A stretch of DNA of 64,000 nucleotides from Escallonia rubra (Eukaryota > Streptophyta > Magnoliopsida > Escalloniales > Escalloniaceae). Both the position numbers and the translations under genes were made by a program. Shown piece after piece: positions 44,299-55,655 of the stretch. Under the pieces are notes generated by a model, which was not told the origin of the DNA, did not search any database, and saw only the letters and a program-made list of their open reading frames with translations. Location of the stretch: contig JAVXUO010001844.1 in the NCBI GenBank assembly GCA_033065855.1, positions 434,001-498,000 on the forward strand, in the 5' to 3' direction. The stretch's first letter is position 1. Every line of letters starts with the position of its first letter.

Positions 44299-44799
44299 AA
44301 ACCGCCTCAAAAAAATTCCCCCGAAGAAAATCTTAGGGAGTATCGATCTTATTGAATTGAACAAAGGAAACTAAGAAAAACCTATAAATGACTCTAAAAA
44401 TGTCCGAAGGACTACTATTCTGTCCAAAACAAAGAAATGGGTCGGAGACTAAGTTATACGTCTCTACTTCATTTCTATTGATTTTTTGGCCTTTGGAACA
44501 CATAACATGTGAATGTGCAATAAAACATTTGACCCTAAGTTTATATCTATATTTTTTGCTTGAACTCGACATCGGGGGTCGAATGGCCTACGCATTTAGT
44601 CAGACAAATCGGAATCAAAACCATCGTAATTCGACTCTGGACTTTACGGGAAGCGACCTATACTTCGGTCTTAGACCTAGACCAAGAAATGAAAATAACA
44701 CTTTTTATGACTTTTGTATTAGAAATGAAACGTCATAGCGGGAAATGGGAGATAATTCTACACTTTTAATTTAGAATAGAAAGCCATAAATGTACCTCA
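44299..44799. other. Non-coding interval
   Basis: Contains a 116-codon open frame at 44388 that shows no recognisable domain. Nothing else can be supported. Confidence 0.3.
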
Positions 44800-45569
44800 C
44801 GGGTCTGCTTGTCTTGATGACTCGGGAACACTTTGTGATGAATTCATGATGCAAGAGAGCAAGAATGATCTCTTTTAAGTAAATATAAAGGGCTAACTTC
44901 TCTTAAGAGATGATAAACCACTTCCAAAGAAAATGGTATAAAAGCTCAAGGGAGAAGAAGTTGATATTAGATGATCAAATTAGAGATCCCTAAAAATATA
45001 GGCCAATGGGCCTATTTATTTAGCTCTGGGGCGTCAGAAATGATAAGGATGGCTATGCTAATCTGCAATCTGATGATAATGCATAATATTTGATACAAAT
45101 CGCGGATTGACAAAAGTCAACTAACTGGCCAGTTTGTCGAAAACTTGCTGGTTTATCTCATAATTTTATTATAATTTTCTCGAATTTCGAGACATTATCT
45201 GGCCTAAATTCGGTATTTATCTCTGATTTTCTAGATCGAATGTACTAGATTCGACATTTATCTTCATAAATCACATAAATTCTTAATTTAATCTCATGTA
45301 TCAAGGATAATTCATAAACTATTAACCTTAAATCATTTAGGCAAAATCATAATCTAGACATGGACTTGATTGACATATTTGGACTGAACCAAACAATTGG
45401 ACTAGACAAATGGACTGGACAATTAGACTTATGAAGTTGATGCATGTACTGGACCAAATTAAATTAATTAAGTTATATTACTAGGCTTAAGCTTAATATT
45501 AAATTCTAATTAATAGTGAAGTCCAATATTTATTTTAATTAATAATGACTGGAAAATGGGGGGTCTACA
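44800..45569 (-). repeat. LTR fragment, TGTAGAC/TCCAGTCCA family
   Basis: On the minus strand it starts TGTAGACCCCCCATTTTCC at 45569 and shares GGTCCAGT, TTGTCCAGTCCA, GTCCATGTCTAGATTATG and ATTATCCTTGATA with the plus-strand LTR at 63691. Orientation is opposite to that copy. The inner end is approximate. Confidence 0.7.
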
Positions 45570-45769
45570 GAGTCCTTCAATGAGGGAGCTCGCGTGCTGT
45601 TGAGCATCACCAAAAAAACAACACATTTTTGTAATAAAATATGAAAAAGACCACAAGCAGACTCGCGGACCATGACGCATCTATAAGGTCGGACCTTTAC
45701 AGGGTTTCCTACGTATTCTTTGGGGAGGAATCAAACCAACTTTGTTCGTCAAGATACAAGGATATTGTT

Positions 45770-46690
45770 TGAAGTCGGAGCCAACAGTAACAACAATTGG
45801 TCATCGAACAATACTATAAGGAAAATGATTTTGAACCTTGTCTAGAGTCGGAGCTAACAACAACAATGATTGGTCGCCCAGACAAGGGGCGCATCTTTAG
45901 AAGCCAGAGCCAATGGTAACAATGATTGGTTTTCTAAGGACACTAAGAAAGTCAAGTTAAACCTTATCTGGAGCCGGAGCCAACATTAAGGATACTAAGA
46001 GATCGTGTTTAAGAGCTAGAGCCAATAGTAACAATCATCGGTTTCTTAAATATGAAAGCACATCTAGAAACCGGAGCCACCAGTAACAACGTTTGGTCAA
46101 CTAGGAATATGGAAAACTTACTGCCTAAGAGTCGGAGCCAACAGTAATGACGATTGGTCGCTTAGGCAAATGAGGGGAAATGTGTGTCTAGAAGTTGGAG
46201 GCAACAGTAACAATGATTGGTTGTCTAGACAAACTGAATGCTTAATACTAAGAGCCAGAGCCAACAATAACGACGGTTGGTCGCTTAGTCATAAGGACAC
46301 ATTGCTAGAAGTCGGAGCCAACAGTAACAACGATTGATCATCAAGGAATATAAAAAACTCACTACCTAAGAGCTGGAGTCAACAGTAAGACGATTGGTCG
46401 CTTAAGCGAATACGGGAAAAGAGCATGTTTAGAAGTCAGAGCCAACATTTACGAAGATTGATCGTCTAAACACAGTGAGGGTTTAAGACTAAGAGCCGAA
46501 GCCAACAACGCGTCGAGGCAGTCGTGCTTAGTCAAAATTGGACTTACGTACCTAAGAGCCAGAGCCATCAACGTGTTAAAGTGGTTGGTCGCATAGATAT
46601 AAGGAAATTTTAGAAACATCACTCAAAGCCAGAGCCAGGGCCAATAATGTCACAAAGACAGTTAGTCTTCGAGTGCTGAATTCACTTGAT
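45770..46690. repeat. Tandem array, ~65-bp unit with GGAGCCAACAGTAACAACG
   Basis: About 14 diverged units carrying GTCGGAGCCAACAGTAACAA then GATTGGTCG and CTAAGAC-like ends, spaced 55-75 bp. Upstream TTTCCTACGTATTCTTTGGG resembles the block found after pol in Tat elements, so this is probably a retrotransposon 3' UTR array. Confidence 0.8.
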
Positions 46691-46984
46691 AAAGAAAATG
46701 TTGCTTCGGGCAACAAAATATGGGATATTGCATTGGCCTTACACCATATAGTATTGCTTAATTAAGCAACATATACAAATAACCGGATTGGAAAACAATT
46801 TGAGGATAGCGAACAAACGTGCACAGTCAAGCATGCACGCAAACAAATACTGAACAAAAATGCCTTGGGCAAATAAGCTGGGTATCATGCAAAACGCACA
46901 AGCAGCAAAACACGCAAACTTATGAAAAGAGGGATTACAAGGTACACGAGCACACAAGCACCCAAAGGCATGCAACAATATTTA

Positions 46985-49340
46985 TAACTAGGCTGAGAGC
47001 GGACTGGACTGGAATTGGGAATGGGACTTGAACTAGACTAGGAATAAGACTGAAAACTTGGACTGAGATTAGAACTGGATTGTACGCGATGTCTGTGTAC
47101 CAAACTAAATTGAAGGTTTACAACCTTCCGACATAGACCTGGATTGAGACTGAGACTAGAACTGGACGACTACTGGAGAGAGGAAGGTGCGCGGTATCTG
47201 TGTCCCAACCTAGATTAATGAATTCTTACTCTAAAATATAGACTTAGGGTGTGTTTGATAATTCAATTAAGCACTTAAAACTTAAACTTCTCAATGGTTA
47301 TCAATTAAGTGAGTTTGATAATGCTTAACATTGTATCAATTAAAAAATTAATTCCTAGAAAAAATAGACTAAAATTTTAAGTTAGGGGGGACTTACTTAA
47401 TGCTTATCACTTAATTCTAAGTGAGTAAAAAATAACCCCGCCCCCTACCCCTGGTCCGTCGCCAACCCGACAATCCAGGTATTCTACCCTAAAACATAGA
47501 CTTATGGCGTGTTTGATAATGCAATTAAGCACTTAAAACTCAAAATTTTCAATGATTTTTAATTAAGTGAATTTCATAATGCTTAACGTTGTTTCACTTA
47601 AAGAATTAATTCTTAGCAGAAATGGACTAAAATTTTAAGTTAGGATGAACTTACTTAATGTTTATAACTTAATTCTAACTGAGAATTCTACATAAAAAGA
47701 ATACTTACCACCATAATGCTGCCTATAGCTGGAAACACCGTCTCCATCACTTCAACCACCACTACAATCTTATTCCTTTTTGCTACCACAACCACAATTA
47801 CCATGAACTAGCCACCGCCACCATCAACACCACCACAAGGACATCGCCACCTCCTTCACACCATCGTCACCGTCTGCACGTCCATGTCCACCAAGATCAT
47901 CTAAATATCCACCAAATTATAACCACTGCCATGACTGCCATGTTGCCGCCTATTACTACCATCAAAATTACCAACAACACGTCTTCATGCACCACTACTG
48001 CCACCATAGACACCTTTTTACCGCCGTCACCATCACCATCACCATTTATTACTCCATCACCAGTGCCACCACCAACAACATTTTGGCAAAAGCAAAAAAG
48101 TTATGAAGTACATAAATAAATGCGTAATATTGGTAAAATGAATAAATTTATGAATGGACCATTTTTTAGACATTTGCTTTTGGTTTACCAAATAGGTTAA
48201 CTTATTTTTCAATAAAAATTCAGTCACTTAAAAGTTTTCAGTTTTATGAATTCAACGCTTAACTTTTCAGCCCTTAAATTTCAGTTTTATCAATAGCCCT
48301 CAGACTAGAAAATGACTGCACCCTACGGAGGTTGCCTATATACTCTTATCCGGAAGGGATCAAGCCAAATATAGTTCTAACTTGATCTAAAAAGAAGAAT
48401 GCATGTTACCTCCACATACTAACCTAGACTGAGGGTCAAATACCCTCGGACATGGATCTGGACTGAGACTGGAATGGAAACTGGACAAGGACTGGATAGA
48501 GGAAGTTACACGATATTCACATGCCAACCTAGGTTGAGGATTTCCACCCCTTAACATGGATCTAGAATAGGATTGGGACTGAGACTGGATTGGGACATGA
48601 TAGAGATATGTATGCGATCTACGTGCCGACATAGACTGAGGGTTTCAACCACGAATAGAGATTCAGATGAAGACTGTGACCAAGACTAAACGAGGGCTGG
48701 ACAGAGGATGGTGCGCAGTACTTGCGTGCCAACATGGATTTTTAATGTCTACCATTAGACATCAGAGACAAAAATTAGAAATAAGGCCGCACATGACTTC
48801 CATGTACTAATCCTGCACTGAGGGTTAATACAATCGGCCATTTACTTGGACTGGAAAATGGTTGCACCCCACAAAGGTTGCCTATATACCCTCACCCAGA
48901 AGGGATCAAGCCAAGTGTAGTTCAAACTGGATGTTAAAAGGAGATTGTATGTGACTTTTAATATGACCTGAATTGAGGGTTAATACCCTCAGCCTCGAAT
49001 GAAAGATGAAGAATGTACATGATTTCTACATACTGACTTGAAGAAAGGGTTTACACCCTCAGACATAGATCTGGACCACAAAGTGGAGAATACACGTGAC
49101 TTACACGTGCCGATCTGAATCGAGGCTTAAATACCCTGGGACATAGATTGGGAATGGAAAATGGAGAATGAACGTGACTGTCCAGTAAATGACCAAATTG
49201 AGGATTAAATACCATTGGACATAAACCTAGGCTGGTAGATGGCTGCACCCAACGAAGGTTGCCTATATACCCTCGTCCAGAAGGGATCAAGCCAAATTTA
49301 GTTTGAACTCGATCTGGAGAGAAGATGATAGGTCAAGGGC
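46985..49340. repeat. Diverged minisatellite region rich in GACTGGACTGG
   Basis: Repeated blocks with GACTGGAATGGAAACTGGAC-like runs, CCAACCTAGATTGAGG and GGTTGCCTATATACCCTC with AGAAGGGATCAAGCC (at 48319, 48864 and 49243). The last block has the look of the conserved Tat post-pol motif, copied several times. It is interrupted by the hAT-like element at 47.25-48.3 kb. Confidence 0.65.
47247..48302. mobile_element. hAT-like MITE, ~1.05 kb, with an internal duplication
   Basis: The left end GGGTGTGTTTGATAAT and the reverse complement of the right end GAGGGCTATTGATAAAAC form an imperfect TIR. The flanks TAGACTTA and CAGACTAG may be a degraded 8-bp TSD, as in hAT elements. The first ~175 bp (TGTTTGATAAT.CAATTAAG...) recur at 47508-47680. 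The middle is CACCAC-rich simple sequence with no transposase. Confidence 0.6.
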
Positions 49341-49549
49341 TGGAGAGATACATTGACTCTATCTTAAAGTCAAGAAGGAAACAAGCGTGACTTAAAATCA
49401 CGACAAAAGTAAGATTTTTTTAATATATTTTCTTTTCAAAATTTTATTTTTATACATATTTGCTTCTTTTTTTGTGTGTAAAAAAAAAGAACTCTATTGA
49501 ATACTAAGGTCAAAAAGTAGACTCTTAAGACATAGACTTAGACGAGACA
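49341..49549. other. Non-coding interval
   Basis: AT-rich, nothing recognised. Confidence 0.3.
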
Positions 49550-49837
49550 AAGGCACTCACCTTGACTGTCGGGATAAGGAAATCACATGGAGCCCGTGGA
49601 CAAAATGCATGTAGAAGGAACTGACATTGGAATCGACTGACCAAACAAGAACAGAAATTATCATGACTGTCACTAGAAAGGAATCACAAGGAGCCCCTAA
49701 AAGAAATGCATGTAGATGAAACTAATAAATGCAATGTAGTGGCTGAACAAAGGCAGACACTGTCATGACTATTAAGAGAGGGGAATCGCAAAGAGCCCCT
49801 AGACAAAATGCACATAGACGAAATGGACCATGCAATG
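49550..49837. repeat. Left part of a ~100-bp tandem array
   Basis: Units contain GACTGTCA, GGGGAATCACA, GGAGCCCCTAGAC and AAAATGCATGTAGAC, with a period of about 98-101 bp. The array resumes at 59562 on the far side of the inserted retrotransposon. Confidence 0.85.
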
Positions 49838-50259
49838 TGATATGGCTAAATATATCCGCCTAACCGACTAATGACACGTGGCATGTTTGACTCTGAGTGG
49901 ACTAACGAACCTGTATCGGGATAGAACCTAAGAGAGGTGATAGAAGTCGTTAAGGACTCAAGTGCTAAAGGAAGAGTCCTAACATGGCTCTTCTACAAGA
50001 GAATCAGTCAGAAAGGATTTCTAAAGAAGAGAGGAGTCTAGAGATGACCTATATATTGGGCAGATCCTCAGGTACACAGACAAGTTGACACACTAGCACT
50101 CAGTGCATTTTCAGTTATTCAGAATCCTACCCTAGTAGCATTGTTCTGACTTTAGCATCAGAGCCGCCTCCACCGGAACATCCCCGGTGGTCACTTTGTG
50201 TTTCTATTTTACAGGCTCATTTCCTAGCTGTGGTCCCAATCAAGATTTAAGTAGTAACA
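49838..50259 (+). repeat. 5' LTR of the Tat-type element
   Basis: 422 bp, TGATATGGCTAAATAT to AAGTAGTAACA, with the TG/CA ends of LTRs. TATATATTGG near 50050 is a TATA-like candidate for the promoter. Confidence 0.95.
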
Positions 50260-50261
50260 TT

Positions 50262-50280
50262 TTGGCGCCATCCGTGGGAC
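50262..50280 (+). other. Primer binding site
   Basis: TTGGCGCCATCCGTGGGAC starts two bases after the 5' LTR. Plant Tat elements commonly carry a TGGCGCC-type PBS at this place; the exact tRNA is not certain. Confidence 0.7.
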
Positions 50281-50291
50281 CGACAAGGAAC

Positions 50292-51977
50292 ATGGCTAGA
50301 CAATCACCTTCAGACACTCCCCCAGCCAGTCGCTCCGTCCAAAGTCGACGAGCGAAATCAAGCGGCTCCCGCCGAAGAAGTCGGCAACCAACACCATCCC
50401 AACAACATTCTAGTAATGACTGGATTAATATAACTTCAGTCACCCCGAAGACGACTGACAGCTCCCAGGGAACTCGTTCCCCGACCCCTCTTTTAAAAAG
50501 GGGAGACTTGCGCCATCGCCTAACCAAAAAGCTGTTTGACACTCCGAATGCGGATCTGACCAGAGAAGTCCACGAACTTAAGGGTGTGGTAACCGCCTTA
50601 CAGAAAAAGCTTGAAGAGGTGGCCCCGATGATTTCTACTAACCAGACACTCCTTGATCCCAGCGACCTTCATCTTAGACTGACCTCAAGGTCCAGCTATG
50701 GTCGAAAGTATAAATCAGAGACTGATCCCAGCTATCAGCCAGAAGAAGAAACCAAAAAACATGTCACCAGAAGTGGATCATGTTTTCGGCACGGGATGTC
50801 AGTAGAGAACAACACGAATTCGCCTCATGTTGTAGGCGGCGAAAGTCGAGGTCAACGCTGCGCGAACCAAAGGCATTGTCCCCAAGGACGAATTCATGAC
50901 TCCATATGAAAAGTGCGTCCCCAAGGGCGAACTTCTCACAAAACTATCTCTGGGCCTCGCCCGGAGGCATTCACTCCCCCAAGGGAGGACTCAGGATACC
51001 CTCTGTCCAAAACCATTGAGAAGGCGAAACTTCCTCCGAATTTTTGAATGCCGCAGTGTGATTTATATGATGGGAGCGGAGACCCTGGAGAGCACGTCTA
51101 CCAGTTTCAAACAAATATGCTGCTCCTCCAGGTCTCAGATGCCGTCACGTGTCGGGCATTCCCAACCACTTTGAGGAAGGCGGCGCATGCGTGGTTTAAG
51201 TCTCTGCGACTCAGGACCATCCATTCTTTTGCCCAGCTGTCTGACTTGTTTCAGAAACATTTTGTGAGCAACCGAACTCGGAGGAAGAATTCAGCAAGTC
51301 TTCTCAACGTGGTCCAGGAAAGGAACGAATCCTTGTCGCGATATTTGAGACGCTTTAATGCGGCGACATTAGAAATAGATAACCTTGATGAGTCGGTAAA
51401 GTACACGGCTTTTATGCGCGGGCTTCGTCCTACAACCAAATTTGCATTTGCGGTAAATAAGAGCCCCCCCGGAAGCATGAGCGCCTTGTTGGATAAAGCC
51501 AACAAGTGCATCCAGGCCGAAGAGTACTTAGAAACCCACAAAGGACAAGAGCAAGAAAAGAGAGCTCAAGAAAATAGTCCAAGAGGTGGACAGGGTTCTA
51601 AGCGTTCAACAAGGGACGAAAGGCGCCCCAAAGAGATGTTCGACATAAATAATCTGACGCCATTGACTGCAAGACCATCGCAGATTCTTCATGAGATAAA
51701 GGATAAAGAGATACTGGAAAGACCAGACATGAGGAGATCGACGCCCAGTCAGAGAGATATGAATTTGTGGTGCCGTTACCACAACGACCATGGCAATACT
51801 ACCGACAAGTGTGAATCGCTCAAGCGTGCAATAGAGGCTCTTATCAAACGCGGACACTTGCGAGGGTATGTCAATCGAAGAAATGAAAAGAGGGAAGCCA
51901 CTCCTTTAGCAGGAAGAGAAGAGGCGCAAGAAAATGCGGGTGTCATCCATACTATCTCAGGAGGAATCGCCGCATGA
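50292..51977 (+). pseudogene. Gag of the Tat-type element, with in-frame stops
   Basis: The frame from MARQSPSDTPPASRS stays in one phase to 51977 but has TGA at 50907 and about 51045. The second lies inside the conserved LPPNF-stop-MPQCDLYDG motif of Gag. The capsid domain follows (AFPTTLRKAAHAWFKSL, RYLRRFNAATLEIDNL, FMRGLRPTTKFAFAV), then a C-terminal knuckle-like CRYHNDHGNTTDKC. A third TGA ends the frame at 51977, where relatives continue into protease. The upstream ATG at 50187 lies in the LTR and is not the true start. Confidence 0.85.
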
Positions 51978-53702
51978 GGTTCTTCCGGACATGGACGAAA
52001 AGCTTACGCAAGAGAAGTCCTCACAACTGTGGGGCCGTCGGTTAAGAAGCAGAAGATAGAACCGGCCCCAACAATATCCTTCTCTGATGACGATGTGGGA
52101 GACATGAGAACACCTCATGACGACCCCCTAGTTGTTACACTCCGAGTAGGGAACTTCGATATGAAGAGAATCCTTGTAGACAATGGGAGCTCGGCGGAAG
52201 TACTTTTTTATTAAGCATTTCAAAAAATGAACATCCCATCCGACCGCTTACAGAAGATAGATATGCCCCTATACGGTTTTTCTAACCATCATGTTGCTTG
52301 CGAGGGAATTATTACATTACCCATAACCGTGGGTGCCCCTCCGACCCAAGCTAAGCTGATGTTAGACTTCGTGGTGGTACGCGTTCCTTCGGCCTGTAAT
52401 GCAATTTTGGGGCGAACAGCGTTGAACCAATTAAAGGCGGTGGTATCAACATACCACATGAAAATGAAATTCCCCACAGAGAATGGAGTTGGGGAAGTAA
52501 ATGGAGACCATGTGTTGGCTCGGCAGTGCTACATGGCATCATGCCGAAACAAAGCCAAAGAAACCCTCATGATATAGGATTTGAGGGATGAGACCAAAGT
52601 CGAGAGAGGCGAGCCCGCTGAAGACCTCATTCATATCGAATTATATCCGGGAAATCAAGAGAAGACAGTAAGGGTGGGAACCGGTCTGTCAGACAACCTC
52701 AAGCTCAAGCTTGTGGATTTATTAAGAGGCTACTCAGATATCTTCGCCTGGACGGCATCCGATATGCCTGGGATTGATCCCGAAGTGATCACCCATAAAT
52801 TGAATGTTGACCCACTCAAGAAGCCGGTCAAGCAAAAGAAGAGGACATTCGCTCCTGAAAGACAAGTGAAAATCGAAGAAGAAGTTGACAAGTTATTGAC
52901 AACAGGATTCATTGAGGAGATATCGTATCCTGATTGGGTCGCCAATGTCGTGATGGTACCCAAGTCGCGCGACCGTTGGAGGATATGCATCGACTTCACT
53001 GACCTCAACAAGGCTTGCCCAAAAGACAGCTACCCGCTACCTCGAATTGACATTTTGATTGATGCAACTTCGGGTCATGAGCTGTTAAGTTTCATGGATA
53101 CGTATTCTGGGTACAACCAGATAAGGATGTGCGTAGATGATATCCCCAAGACTTCCTTTATTACAGAACGGGGATTATATTATTATAAAGTAATGCCTTT
53201 CGGACTCAAGAATGCGGGGGCAACTTATCAGCGCCTCGTTAACATGATCTTCCACGACTAAATTGGGAGAAACATGGAGGTATACGTGGATGACATGCTG
53301 GTCAAGAGTGTGGAAGCCGAGGCTCATGTGGAAGACCTCAAGGAAACCTTCGACATCCTGAGAGCTTATAACATGAAACTAAACCCGCTCAAGTGTGCGT
53401 TTGGCGTAGCATCAGGGAAGTTCTTAGGATTCGTGGTATCTCAACGAGGTATCGAAGCAAACCCAGAAAAGATAGGCACTATTCATGCCATGAAGTCGCC
53501 TAAGACAATCAAGCAGGTTCAGGAGCTTACAGGAAGGGTGGCGGCTTTGGGAAGGTTCATGTCCAAGTCAGCCGAAAAATGCCTCTCTTTTTTTAAGGCT
53601 ATCAGGAAGGCGAAAGATTTCGAGTGGACCGAAGAATGCCAGAGGTCATTCGAAGAATTGAAGCAATACTCGTCGTCCCCGCCGCTCCTTACAAGTGCCT
53701 GA
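51978..53702 (+). pseudogene. Protease-RT of the Tat-type element, nonsense-disrupted, RNase H deleted
   Basis: The same phase as gag. Protease-like sequence has ILVDNGSSAEVLFY (DNG in place of the usual DT/SG) and then TAA at 52212. The frame reopens, with TAG at 52575. RT follows with WRICIDFTDLNKACPKDSYP, MDTYSGYNQIRM and VMPFGLKNAGATYQR, then TAA at 53259, then MEVYVDDMLVKS (YVDD active site) and LGFVVSQRGIEANPEK. Directly after SFEELKQYSSSPPLL, where RNase H should begin, the sequence jumps in another phase to integrase. RNase H and the linking part are missing, a deletion of probably over 1 kb. Confidence 0.9.
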
Positions 53703-54784
53703 GCCCTAGAGAGGCAGACTATGCGTTACAGGAGGTCCATGAAGGGATTTGCGGACAACACTTGGGTGGAAAAAACCTGGCGCACAAAATCTTGCGGCAA
53801 GGTTATTATTGGCCGGGGATGCAGAGAGAGGCGATCAAGTTCACAAAAAGATGTGACCGCTGTCCAAAATTTGCCCCGCTCACGCACACGCCGGCGGCAC
53901 CCCTTAGTATCTTGACTTCCCCAATTCCGTTTGCAATGTGGGGAATGGATATTTTGGGCCCATTTCTGATGGCTACCGGGCAAAGGTGTTTTGTGATAGT
54001 CGCCATCGACTACTTCACAAAATGGACTGAGGCCGAATCGTTGGCCACCATAACGACGTCGAAATGCGAAGAGTTCTTCTGGAAGAACGTTGTCTGCCGC
54101 TTTGGGGTTCCAAAGGTCCTGATCACTGATAATGGGAAGCAATTCAACAATTCAAACTTTCGAAGCTTTTGTGAAGGTCTCTCTATTGATCTCCGTTTTA
54201 CGTCGGTCGTTCATCCCCAATCCAATGGACAGACAGAGAACATGAATCGCTCAATCCTTCAAGGGTTGAAAAGAAAGTTGGACGATGCGAAGGGGGCATG
54301 GGTTGATGAGCTTCCTAAGGTACTTTGGGCATACCGCACAACACCCCATTCTGTGACAGGCGAGACACCATTTCTTCTGTCTTTCAGTACAGAGGCGCTG
54401 CTACCCGTAGAAGTGGGCCTCCCCACGGTTCGAGTGTTGCAATTTTCGGAGGCAAAAAACGAAGAGAATCTCAGAGGGAATCTGGATCTATTAGATGATG
54501 TGCGAGCCCAAGCCTTAGATCGGATGATTTCAACAAAACAACGAGTTGCAAGATTCTACAATCGAAAGGTCCGAATGAGGATATTTAGAGTCGGCGATCT
54601 AGTCCTCAGAAAATTGGAAGTTTCAAACCCTAAGGCAGCTGTGGGGAAGTTGTCGCCAAACTGGGAAGGACCTTACAAGATATCGAAGGTGCTTAGGCCA
54701 GGCGCTTATTCACTGGAAACACTTTCAGGAGAAGTGATCCCGCGAACATGGAATGTTGACAACTTGAGGAAATACTACCAGTAG
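53624..54784 (+). CDS. Integrase of the Tat-type element, intact ORF
   Basis: Integrase inserts the DNA copy into the genome. The true sequence begins near 53690 (YKCLSPREADYALQEVHEG), since the first ~22 codons are out-of-phase RT sequence. Zinc domain with HEGICGQH and CDRCPKF; core with WGMDILGPF (Asp), VLITDNGKQF (Asp) and PQSNGQTENMNRS (Glu), so all three catalytic residues are present; C-terminal part GDLVLRKLEVSNPKAAVGKL to NVDNLRKYYQ and stop. There is no chromodomain, as expected for Tat elements. The frame is uninterrupted but severed from gag-pol by the RNase H deletion, so expression would need internal initiation. Confidence 0.88.
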   Translation: MDRRMPEVIRRIEAILVVPAAPYKCLSPREADYALQEVHEGICGQHLGGKNLAHKILRQGYYWPGMQREAIKFTKRCDRCPKFAPLTHTPAAPLSILTSPIPFAMWGMDILGPFLMATGQRCFVIVAIDYFTKWTEAESLATITTSKCEEFFWKNVVCRFGVPKVLITDNGKQFNNSNFRSFCEGLSIDLRFTSVVHPQSNGQTENMNRSILQGLKRKLDDAKGAWVDELPKVLWAYRTTPHSVTGETPFLLSFSTEALLPVEVGLPTVRVLQFSEAKNEENLRGNLDLLDDVRAQALDRMISTKQRVARFYNRKVRMRIFRVGDLVLRKLEVSNPKAAVGKLSPNWEGPYKISKVLRPGAYSLETLSGEVIPRTWNVDNLRKYYQ

Positions 54785-55096
54785 AATCTTGAGGAAAAGC
54801 GAAGACGTTTTTTTTTTTTTTTGGGAAAGTGGCATAGAACATAGTTGGAGAGTAGAGATGAAGTGTTTCCGTTATAATAAAATTCAACTGCAGTTTGAAG
54901 TATATCGTTTCGTCTACCCAATATTAACATCTTCATTATTGTGTGAAAGAGGTATTGCTTACATTAGCATAGCGATCATTGGTTAATTCAGTTGACGATA
55001 TTCATGTTCCCAAGAACGACGTACATTCAATATCCGAGCAAACTGCCCGAACAGACTGCTCGATTAAGTGAAACAACGAAAGTTGCTCAAGCAAAG

Positions 55097-55500
55097 TATC
55101 ACCCAATGTGATAGGGTAAGACACAAGTCTTTACCTAACACGGTCTAGCTTTAGTTCTAGCCTGAGAAACGGCAAAACCATGTGGGAAATCGTCGCCCTA
55201 CCCTGTTTTGTTAATTCGAAACATGGCCAAGCGTGAGTGGGAGGCTTCTTTGCCAGCCCTTAGCTGACGATAAGGGTTCGCGTCAAAGTAAAAACAAAAT
55301 ATCACCCAATGTGATAGGGTAAGACACAAGTCTTACCTAACACGGTCTAGACTTAGTTCTAGCCCGAGAAACGGCAAAACCATGTGAGAGATCGTTGCCC
55401 CACCCTGTTTTGTTAATTCGAAACGTGACCGAGCGCGATTGCGAGGCTTCTTTGCCAGCCCTTAGCTGACGATAAGGGTTCGCGTCAAAGTAAAAACAAA
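55097..55500. repeat. 202-bp tandem duplication downstream of integrase
   Basis: TATCACCCAATGTGATAGGG ... AGTAAAAACAAA occurs at 55097-55298 and again at 55299-55500 with few differences. Each copy includes AAGACACAAGTCTT and AACGGCAAAACCATGTG. It has no ORF. It may come from unequal exchange or slippage during reverse transcription. Confidence 0.93.
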
Positions 55501-55655
55501 GCAAAAGGTGAAAGATTCAAAACACGATTGCAAAAACAAAACCCCTCAAGGGGTAAACAAAAATGTTTCCATTTGCAAGCCTCTGAGGCAATAATAGTAC
55601 TAAGGGAACATCAAATGGGAATTACAAAACATCAGGGGAATAATCATAAATTGCC

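Noticed and set aside
44388-44738. 116-codon ORF as a possible gene
   Set aside because: No domain, no splice context and no codon pattern; probably chance in repeat-derived sequence.
50187-50291. Upstream start codon for gag inside the LTR
   Set aside because: It would begin in the LTR and cross the PBS. The methionine at 50292 fits gag better.
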